Assembly: GCA_900543305.1 (NCBI GenBank) | Contig: UQQZ01000085.1 | Span: 1-9,907, forward strand | From: an uncultured Oscillospiraceae bacterium | GTDB taxonomy: Bacteria > Bacillota > Clostridia > Oscillospirales > Acutalibacteraceae | Direction: 5' to 3' | DNA: 9,907 bases | Part shown: positions 5,546 to 9,907 of the stretch, in pieces | Layout of the letters: each line of letters opens with the position of its first letter | How positions within the stretch are numbered: the first letter of the stretch is position 1 | Position numbers and translations under genes: made by a program | The notes under the pieces: generated by a model | Database searches by the model: none | The model's input: only the letters and a program-made list of their open reading frames with translations | What the model was told of the DNA's origin: nothing

Positions 5546-5558
5546 GCGCTAAATTGAA
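5546..5558 (+). repeat. GCGCTAAATTGAA direct repeat, copy 2
   Basis: Exact copy of 4365-4377, here directly before the hairpin that precedes the mazF-like gene. Confidence 0.5.
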
Positions 5559-5587
5559 GGAGACTCTGTAATTTGCAGAGCCTCCTT
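5557..5587 (+). terminator. Hairpin upstream of the mazF-like gene, probable terminator
   Basis: AAGGAG-A-CTCTG (5557-5568) pairs with CAGAG-C-CTCCTT (5576-5587), an 11-bp stem with one A/C mismatch and a 7-base loop. The following bases (CTTAC) are only mildly T-rich, so it may be a weak terminator or attenuator ahead of the mazF gene. Confidence 0.5.
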
Positions 5588-5624
5588 CTTACATAATCAA
5601 ATCTCAAAACATAGGAGGATGAAC

Positions 5625-6005
5625 ATGAAAGAAGATTGGATTTATAAGCGTGGGGATTTATATTATGCCAATTTGAACCCTTATTTTGGATCAGAGCAAG
5701 GCGGCACCCGTCCTGTCCTGGTTCTTCAAAACAATGTGGGGAATTTTTTCTGCCCCACTTTGATCGTAGCTCCACTCACCAGTAAATGGATTAAGAAAAA
5801 GGAGCTGCCCACACACTATGCACTGGAGAGCGTTCCAGAGCTTGGACTGAAATCTGTTGTTCTGCTGGAGCAAATTAAAACGATTGATAAAAGGCGTGTT
5901 TTATCGTACATTGGGCGCGTATCTCGCGAAGAAATGAGAGCGATTGATGATGCTCTGCAAGTTAGTTTAGATATTCATATTCCGGAGGAAATGGAGGCTC
6001 CGTAA
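5625..6005 (+). CDS. mazF: MazF/PemK-family endoribonuclease toxin, 126 aa
   Basis: ATG 5625 is preferred: AGGAGG (5613-5618) is six bases away, whereas the ATG at 5619 touches it. The family pattern is nearly complete: RGDLYYANLNPYFGSEQGG (9-27), RPVLVLQNN (29-37), PTLIVAPLTS (44-53), LPTHY (61-65) and VLLEQIKTIDKRR (79-91). Arg29, Thr52 and Gln83 line up with the catalytic residues of Bacillus EndoA. Family members cut mRNA at short sequence motifs and are held inactive by a MazE-type antitoxin. No MazE-like gene is visible on either side: upstream is the hairpin-rich gap and downstream, after 30 bp, an excisionase-like HTH gene. It could stabilise the element, use an unlinked antitoxin, or have been repurposed as an element regulator. 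All key residues are intact, so activity is expected. Confidence 0.93.
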   Translation: MKEDWIYKRGDLYYANLNPYFGSEQGGTRPVLVLQNNVGNFFCPTLIVAPLTSKWIKKKELPTHYALESVPELGLKSVVLLEQIKTIDKRRVLSYIGRVSREEMRAIDDALQVSLDIHIPEEMEAP

Positions 6006-6035
6006 GGCCACTTACCGGATAAAGGAGGCGTTTTT

Positions 6036-6263
6036 ATGTTTGAAGCAAGAATTGCGGAATTGAACCGCTTTAATGAACAAAATCCTGTCAGCTATGACAA
6101 AAGAACCTATACGGTCGATGAGATTCAGGACATTCTGGGTATCAGTCGTCCCACAGCATATAATCTGGTAAAACAGGGTGTATTCCACAGCGTCAGAGTC
6201 GGCGGTCATATCCGCATTTCCAAAAAGAGCTTTGATGACTGGCTGGATCACGCAGATGAATGA
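6036..6263 (+). CDS. Excisionase-like HTH protein, 75 aa
   Basis: ATG 6036 follows AAAGGAGG by a run of T at usual spacing. The core (residues 23-72) is a MerR-like winged helix of the excisionase/HTH_17 type: TYTVDEIQDILGISRPTAYNLVKQGVF, then VGGHIRISKKSFDDWL. A short N-terminal helix (MFEARIAELNRFNE) precedes it. Such proteins bend DNA at the attachment site and steer the integrase towards excision; some act as plain regulators. It is 30 bp after the mazF-like gene, probably co-transcribed, and ends at a strong terminator, so it is separable from the next HTH gene and integrase. An antitoxin role towards the mazF-like product is a further, unproven, option. Confidence 0.88.
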   Translation: MFEARIAELNRFNEQNPVSYDKRTYTVDEIQDILGISRPTAYNLVKQGVFHSVRVGGHIRISKKSFDDWLDHADE

Positions 6264-6269
6264 TTTGTC

Positions 6270-6309
6270 AAGGATGCCGATCTCCAAATCGACATCCTTA
6301 ACTTTTTTT
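6270..6309 (+). terminator. Rho-independent terminator after the excisionase-like gene
   Basis: AAGGATG-C-CGAT (6270-6281) pairs with ATCG-A-CATCCTT (6288-6299), a 12-bp stem with one mismatch and a 6-base loop, followed by a seven-T run (6303-6309). It separates the toxin/HTH pair from the two-domain HTH/integrase pair. Confidence 0.85.
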
Positions 6310-6367
6310 CTGCTTTCTCTTACAATGAGGCCATAGCAAGAAAAACTTTATAGAGGAGGCAAAAGCC

Positions 6368-6805
6368 ATGCAAAAACAAAGAGTAAAGACCAGTATGTCT
6401 GTACCAGAGATGGGCAAAATGCTTGGGCTTGGTAAAGTAGAATCCTACTGGTTGGTTAAAAAGAACTATTTCAAAACAATTCAAGTGGCCGGACGAATGA
6501 GAGTTATGCTGGATAGCTTTGAAGATTGGTATGCCGGCCAGTTCCACTATAAAAAAGTGGATGGTACACCGCCCGGAGAGAAATGGAGGCATACTACGAT
6601 GTCAGTTCCGGAAATGGCGGATCTTTTGGGGCTGAAATCTGGCACAGCTTATGACCTTGTTAAAAGGGGCTATTTTGAGACGACCTTGATTGATCGAAGA
6701 ATTCGTATCATTACCAGCAGTTTTGAAGCCTGGTATCAAAAGCAAACTCATTATGTGAAAATCTCAGAAAGGAGCAATGAAAATGGCATCTATCGTGAAG
6801 CGTAA
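6368..6805 (+). CDS. Two-domain (duplicated) excisionase-like HTH protein, 145 aa
   Basis: ATG 6368 has GAGGAGG upstream. The protein is an internal duplication of one excisionase-type winged helix. Repeat A (about 8-64) runs MSVPEMGKMLGLGKVESYWL, then FEDWYAGQFHYKKV; repeat B (about 76-132) runs MSVPEMADLLGLKSGTAYDL, then FEAWYQKQTHYVKI. A linker with PPGEKWRH joins them. Two DNA-binding units in one chain suit cooperative binding to tandem sites near the attachment site. The gene overlaps the integrase by 23 bp (chosen integrase start), so the two are translationally coupled and their products are probably made in fixed proportion. It is the best candidate for the true directionality factor, with the 75-aa HTH protein as an alternative. 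Confidence 0.87.
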   Translation: MQKQRVKTSMSVPEMGKMLGLGKVESYWLVKKNYFKTIQVAGRMRVMLDSFEDWYAGQFHYKKVDGTPPGEKWRHTTMSVPEMADLLGLKSGTAYDLVKRGYFETTLIDRRIRIITSSFEAWYQKQTHYVKISERSNENGIYREA

Positions 6806-8174
6806 AAGCAAATATTCTGTGGTGTATGATTACACAGATGAAAACGGAAAACGCAGACAGCGTTGGGAAACCTTCAGCACAAATGCAGAAGCAAAAAAAC
6901 GAAAAAAGCAAATTGAGTATGAGCAGGACTCTGGAACCTTCTTTATTCCTACGGCAAAGACCCTGAACGATCTGCTCGATGAATATATGTCCATCTATGG
7001 TGTAAATACCTGGGCAATGTCAACATATGAAAGCCGCCGTGGTCTGGCGAGAAACTACATAACTCCTATTATCGGAGATATGTTACTATCCGACATCACT
7101 CCAAGGATGATGGATAAGTATTACCGTGATCTGCTCTCTGTGAAAACGGTAAGCGTCAACAACCGCAAACCCACAAGCGAATATCTGACCCCGCATACAG
7201 TAAGAGAAATTCACAAGCTACTTCGCAGTGCCTTTAATCAGGCGGTGCGTTGGGAACTAATCAGCCGTAACCCTGTCCTGAATGCGACACTTCCCAAAGA
7301 AGAACATAAAGAACGGGATATATGGACTGCCGAAACGCTGAGCAAGGCTATGGAAGTCTGTGATGATCCTATCCTCTCCCTTGCCTTAAATCTGGCGTTC
7401 TCCTGCTCTTTACGCATTGGTGAAATGCTGGGCCTTACCTGGGACTGCATTGATATTGCACCACAGAGCATAGAAAATGGTTCAGCTTATATATTCGTCA
7501 ACAAAGAGCTGCAACGGGTTACACGAGGTGCATTGGACGATTTGAGCGACAAAGGTGTTATTAAGAAGTTTCCACCTTGCATAGCCAGTACCCATACTGC
7601 TCTGGTCCTGAAAGAGCCTAAAACCAAAACCAGTATTCGCCGCGTGTACCTGCCGAAAACAGTTGCCTATATGCTGGTAGAGAGAAAAAAAGAAATTGAT
7701 GAGCTGATGGATCTGTTTGGAGATGAATACATCGACAATAACCTGGTCTTTTGCTCCAGCAATGGCCGTCCGATGGAAAGCCAGGTGATTAACCGTGCTT
7801 TCAATAAACTTATCAAAGAAAACGGACTGCCTCATGTTGTATTCCATTCTCTCCGTCACTCCAGTATCACCTACAAGCTGAAACTCAATGGTGGCGATAT
7901 GAAATCCGTCCAGGGCGACTCTGGTCATGCTCAGGTAAAAATGGTTGCAGATGTCTACTCTCACATCATCGACGAGGATCGCTGCATAAACGCTCAGCGA
8001 TTGGAGGAAGCATTTTACTCATCCAAGACTCCTGACCCTGTTGAAGATACAGAGCCTAAAACTGCGGATACTGCCGTCACTGAAAGTGATGAAAGTGATG
8101 CAGCGAAGATACTGGAACTGCTTAAAAATCCCGAAACTGCCGCACTGCTCAAGCAGCTGGCAAAAGCTTTATAA
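6783..8174 (+). CDS. int: Tyrosine recombinase (phage/Tn916-type integrase), 463 aa
   Basis: ATG 6783 (MASIVKRKSKYSVVYDYTDE) is preferred since AAGGAG (6769-6774) is eight bases away; the ATG at 6777 is only two bases from it. An N-terminal arm-binding domain (1-50; beta strands VVYDYTDENGKRRQRWETF) is followed by a SAM-like core-binding domain (about 60-165; TLNDLLDEYMSIYG, then NQAVRWELISRNPV) and the catalytic domain. Active-site residues seen: Arg211 in LRIGEMLGL, Lys282 in KTKTSIRR, His355 and Arg358 in HSLRHSSITYKL, His382 in GHAQVKM, and nucleophile Tyr392 in VYSHI. A C-terminal acidic tail (about 410-463) ends in a helix LLKNPETAALLKQLAKAL, which is longer than usual. It catalyses integration and excision between attP and the adjacent tRNA site. 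Intact and probably active. Confidence 0.97.
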   Translation: MASIVKRKSKYSVVYDYTDENGKRRQRWETFSTNAEAKKRKKQIEYEQDSGTFFIPTAKTLNDLLDEYMSIYGVNTWAMSTYESRRGLARNYITPIIGDMLLSDITPRMMDKYYRDLLSVKTVSVNNRKPTSEYLTPHTVREIHKLLRSAFNQAVRWELISRNPVLNATLPKEEHKERDIWTAETLSKAMEVCDDPILSLALNLAFSCSLRIGEMLGLTWDCIDIAPQSIENGSAYIFVNKELQRVTRGALDDLSDKGVIKKFPPCIASTHTALVLKEPKTKTSIRRVYLPKTVAYMLVERKKEIDELMDLFGDEYIDNNLVFCSSNGRPMESQVINRAFNKLIKENGLPHVVFHSLRHSSITYKLKLNGGDMKSVQGDSGHAQVKMVADVYSHIIDEDRCINAQRLEEAFYSSKTPDPVEDTEPKTADTAVTESDESDAAKILELLKNPETAALLKQLAKAL

Positions 8175-8187
8175 AGTCCCTCCCTCA

Positions 8188-8222
8188 GAAGAACGCCTCT
8201 CACTTTGTGAGAGGTTTTCTTC
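8188..8222 (+). terminator. Rho-independent terminator of the integrase operon
   Basis: CCTCTCAC (8196-8203) pairs with GTGAGAGG (8207-8214) around TTT, extended by GAAGAA (8188-8193) against TTCTTC (8217-8222) across a two-base internal loop. The T-rich 3' side follows directly. Confidence 0.85.
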
Positions 8223-8260
8223 GTTTGAACCACTTTGCACAGTGACCAAACACTTTTTTT

Positions 8261-8434
8261 GTTAGCAAGGTTCTGAAAGCATTTTTGAGCGATGTTAGCA
8301 AATTCGCGATTTTGTTTGCAACTTCCTCTAATTTCTGCTAACAAATGTTTGCAAGTTCCTTTGGTAAAAATCGAACCTCTGACTTACCGCCTTTCTTAGC
8401 AAAAGGCCAAATCTCGTTAGCAAATGTTAGCAAA
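8261..8434 (+). repeat. GTTWGCAAR repeats, probable integrase arm-type sites
   Basis: Same-strand copies: GTTAGCAAG 8261, GTTAGCAAA 8294, GTTTGCAAC 8314, GTTTGCAAG 8347, CTTAGCAAA 8395, GTTAGCAAA 8416 and GTTAGCAAA 8426 (the last two 10 bp apart); one reverse-strand relative (GTTAGCAGA) at 8334-8342. They fill the gap of about 300 bp between integrase and tRNA, where integrases with an N-terminal arm-binding domain and excisionases bind. No gene is seen here; the minus-strand open frame covering part of it has no supporting features. Confidence 0.7.
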
Positions 8435-8471
8435 CCAAGGTTTTTTGCAAAAAAGCCACAAAAGCCGCAGA

Positions 8472-8514
8472 AATAAGAAAAGCCGAAAACCCTGATAAAT
8501 CAAAGGTTTTCGGC
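8472..8514 (-). terminator. Terminator of the tRNA-Arg gene
   Basis: GCCGAAAACC (8482-8491) and GGTTTTCGGC (8505-8514) form a perfect 10-bp stem. Read on the minus strand it comes nine bases after the tRNA CCA end and is followed by TTTTCTTATT, as expected for the end of a tRNA transcript. Confidence 0.8.
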
Positions 8515-8522
8515 GTGTTTGC

Positions 8523-8550
8523 TGGCGTCCCTGGCGGGATTCGAACCCAC
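8523..8550. other. Probable attR core at the tRNA 3' end
   Basis: The T arm and acceptor 3' strand of the tRNA gene are the usual crossover segment for integrases of this type, and the arm-type repeats lie on the adjacent element side. The exact core cannot be fixed without the partner copy, which is not in the window. Confidence 0.5.
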
Positions 8551-8599
8551 GGCCTTTCGCTTAGGAGGCGAACGCTCTATCCTGCTGAGCTACAGAGAC
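8523..8599 (-). tRNA. tRNA-Arg (anticodon CCU), CCA encoded
   Basis: The minus strand reads as a complete cloverleaf: acceptor GTCTCTG/CAGGGAC (one T-G pair), D arm GCTC...GAGC, anticodon stem TTCGC/GCGAA around loop CTCCTAA (anticodon CCT, decoding AGG), T arm CGTGG-GTTCGAA-TCCCG-type, discriminator G and an encoded CCA. Its 3' end faces the integrase, the normal orientation when a tyrosine recombinase uses a tRNA 3' end as attachment site, so the 3' part may have been supplied by the element. The 5' half is 35/40 identical to the relic at 8662-8701. Confidence 0.95.
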
Positions 8600-8633
8600 T
8601 TATATTAAATTGAGACTGGCAACGATCACTTTT

Positions 8634-8701
8634 CCCCGTAAGGCAGCTGGTAGAGCACAACCTTAGGAGGCGTTCGCTCTATCCAACTGAGCTACGGAGA
8701 C
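8634..8701 (-). pseudogene. Scrambled tRNA relic: 5' half of tRNA-Arg(CCU) joined to an inverted tRNA-Gly-like 5' half
   Basis: On the minus strand, 8701-8662 is a good tRNA-Arg 5' half (acceptor strand GTCTCCG, D arm GCTC/GAGC, anticodon loop CTCCTAA). After the anticodon loop the expected GCGTT stem strand and T arm are missing. Instead the plus strand at 8638-8664 resembles another tRNA 5' half (GTAAGGCAGCTGGTAGAGC, then ACAACCTT, as in tRNA-Gly). The two halves meet head-to-head at the anticodon loop (ACCTTAGGAGG). No acceptor pairing and no GTTCGA exist, so it cannot be a working tRNA. Confidence 0.7.
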
Positions 8702-8806
8702 AAAACCGCCGCATTTCTGCGGCTATTCCATTATAAAGGCACGGTAAAAAAATTGCAAGCCCGCGCTGCGAAATCGGCTTTTGTTCATTTCCTCCGCCTT
8801 TGGCGG

Positions 8807-8835
8807 TTGTATTTGGTCCGGAGGTAGTGTATATT
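8807..8835 (+). promoter_or_regulatory. Sigma-A promoter of the ktrB-type gene
   Basis: TTGTAT (8807-8812) and TATATT (8830-8835) are 17 bp apart. The leader of about 70 nt contains only a 6-bp hairpin (AACAGG 8851-8856 with CCTGTT 8862-8867). It is too short for a ydaO-type c-di-AMP riboswitch, which often controls such transporters. Confidence 0.6.
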
Positions 8836-8911
8836 AATAGCATGCAAAAAAACAGGCGGTTCCTGTTAATAACCTATTATCCTATGCAAACACGCAAAAT
8901 GAGGTGTTCTG

Positions 8912-9907
8912 TTGAAGGGGTTTTCTCTGGCCGAGGCGCTTTCCCACAACGCCCGGCGCAAAAACACCAACCCTACCCGGTTGATCGTCGGCAGCTTTCT
9001 TGCCGTTATCCTGTGCGGCACGCTGCTGCTGATGCTGCCCGTCTCCAACCGGGACGGACAGATGCTGGACATGCTGGACGCCATGTTCACCGCTACCTCC
9101 GCCACCTGCGTGACGGGCCTTGTGGTATTTGACACCTACACGCAATTCTCCACGTTCGGCCAAGTAGTCATCCTGCTGCTCATCCAGGTGGGCGGGCTGG
9201 GGCTGGTAACGCTTACCACATTTTTCAACATTGCCGTCGGGCGTCGGCTGGGCTTCAAAAGCCTTCGCCTTGCCAGCGAGAGCATCAACCTTTCGGACGC
9301 CAGCCAGGCCCGGGCGCTGCTGCAGTTCGTTATGAAGGTCGCCTTTGTTTTCGAGGCCATCGGTGCGGCGCTGCTTGCTCTTGTGTTCGTCCCTCAGTTC
9401 GGTGCGGATGGTATTTTCATCTCGGTGTTCATTTCCATCTCGTCGTTCTGCAACGCGGGGTTCGATATCCTGGGCCGCGTCATGCCGGGCGGCAGCGTTA
9501 TTCCTTATCAGAGCAATCCGTACGTTTTGGCTGTTATTTCACTGCTCATCATCAGCGGCGGACTGGGCTTTCTTGTCTGGCAGGACCTTTCGGCCTACCA
9601 CCGTACACACCACCTGCGCACACACACAAAGCTGGTTTTGTGCACCACCGGCTGGCTGCTCCTGCTGGGCACTGCGGGCATCCTGTTCATGGAGTATAAC
9701 AATCCGCTCACGCTGGGGCCGATGAACCTGTTCGACAAGATCACCAACGCGGCGTTCCAGTCTGTCTCCGCCCGCACAGCGGGCTACAACAGCATCCCGC
9801 TGGGGGATATGACGAATTTCACCAAGATCTTCATGTCTCTGCTCATGTTCATTGGCGCGGCGCCGGGCGGCACGGGCGGCGGCATCAAGGTCACCACGCT
9901 CAGCGTG
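8912..9907 (+). CDS. ktrB: KtrB/TrkH-family potassium transporter subunit, N-terminal 332 aa
   Basis: TTG 8912 has GAGGTG five bases upstream; the frame stays open to the window end, where the gene is cut. The protein is a multi-span membrane channel-like subunit with the fourfold M1-P-M2 pattern of the Trk/Ktr/HKT family. The four selectivity loops are present: TCVTGLVV (65-72), FCNAGFD (179-185), RTAGYN (288-293) and GGTGGGIK (319-326), each with its filter glycine. The first span is near LIVGSFLAVILCGTLLLMLP (24-43). Family members take up K+ (or Na+) with a cytosolic RCK subunit such as KtrA/TrkA, which is probably encoded just downstream. About 120 residues are missing at the C terminus by comparison with usual length. 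GC content is high and the gene is read as chromosomal flank, not element cargo. Confidence 0.93.
   Translation, partial: MKGFSLAEALSHNARRKNTNPTRLIVGSFLAVILCGTLLLMLPVSNRDGQMLDMLDAMFTATSATCVTGLVVFDTYTQFSTFGQVVILLLIQVGGLGLVTLTTFFNIAVGRRLGFKSLRLASESINLSDASQARALLQFVMKVAFVFEAIGAALLALVFVPQFGADGIFISVFISISSFCNAGFDILGRVMPGGSVIPYQSNPYVLAVISLLIISGGLGFLVWQDLSAYHRTHHLRTHTKLVLCTTGWLLLLGTAGILFMEYNNPLTLGPMNLFDKITNAAFQSVSARTAGYNSIPLGDMTNFTKIFMSLLMFIGAAPGGTGGGIKVTTLSV

Larger units (their letters stand above)
1..8533. mobile_element. Integrase-end portion of a tRNA-Arg-associated integrated element (left end not seen)
   Basis: A tyrosine recombinase with two excisionase-like proteins points at the 3' end of a tRNA-Arg gene. 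It is preceded by an XRE/ImmA-type switch, a sigma-like factor and a MazF-type toxin, a gene set typical of Firmicute ICEs and IMEs. The sequence right of the tRNA is GC-rich and carries a housekeeping-type transporter, so it is read as chromosome. The right limit is placed at the tRNA 3' end. I found no second copy of the tRNA 3' end in the window, so the left attachment site should be outside it, which would put the genes at 1-1530 inside the element as cargo. That last point is inference: an old, degraded left end would not be recognised by eye. No mobilisation or conjugation gene is visible. Confidence 0.65.

Noticed and set aside
8662..8701. Second functional tRNA-Arg
   Set aside because: Only the 5' half to the anticodon loop is present; no acceptor 3' strand, no T arm and no paired anticodon stem.
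8836..8911. c-di-AMP (ydaO-type) riboswitch ahead of the ktrB-type gene
   Set aside because: Expected from knowledge of such genes, but the leader is only about 70 nt and has a single 6-bp hairpin.
8800..9163. Open frames at 8800-9132 (plus) and 8866-9163 (minus)
   Set aside because: They are other-frame shadows of the start of the ktrB-type gene, whose frame is confirmed by four selectivity-filter motifs.

Overview
The window reads as the integrase-proximal end of an integrated mobile element (ICE, IME or a derivative) in a Gram-positive gut-type Firmicute, probably Clostridia/Oscillospiraceae. That assignment is inferred from strong AGGAGG ribosome-binding sites, GTG/TTG starts, sigma-A-like promoters, the protein families present and the contrast between GC-rich flanks and an AT-richer middle; no single marker proves the species.

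Layout, left to right. 1-1530: a GC-rich, tightly coupled set of three genes: an unrecognised protein whose start lies outside the window, a probable DUF4261 protein, and a 46-aa hydrophobic mini-protein. 1559-2521: a WYL-domain regulator closed by a 13-bp terminator hairpin. 2577-3647: a phage-like switch of XRE repressor and ImmA/IrrE-type metalloprotease, behind a sigma-A promoter that carries a LexA-like box in its spacer and a repressor-type operator just downstream. 3718-4417: the same 20-bp operator geometry precedes an ArpU/sigma-like HTH protein. The end of that gene runs into CCGAC repeats spaced exactly 11 bp apart, an extended -10 box, and a terminator about 65 nt later. 4589-5137: a sigma-70 region-4-like factor typical of conjugative elements. 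5142-5620: about 480 bp without a convincing gene but with many nested inverted repeats (candidate structured RNA). 5625-8174: a MazF/PemK-family toxin without a visible antitoxin, a one-domain excisionase-like HTH protein, a two-domain excisionase-like HTH protein, and a tyrosine recombinase. 8261-8434: repeated GTTWGCAAR motifs that look like integrase arm-type sites. 8523-8599 (minus): tRNA-Arg(CCU), the likely attachment site. 8634-8701: a scrambled tRNA relic. 8912 to the end: the chromosomal flank, starting with a KtrB/TrkH-type cation transporter.

Working model (inference): the repressor holds its own promoter and that of the ArpU-like activator shut through shared TGTTCG-N8-CGAACA operators. 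Induction (ImmA cleavage of the repressor, and perhaps direct LexA control) would release the ArpU-like protein. That protein may act at the phased CCGAC array and, together with the sigma-like factor, switch on the excision genes and integrase next to the tRNA site. No relaxase, coupling ATPase or type IV secretion gene is visible, and no second copy of the tRNA 3' end was found, so the left end and any transfer module lie outside the window or are missing.
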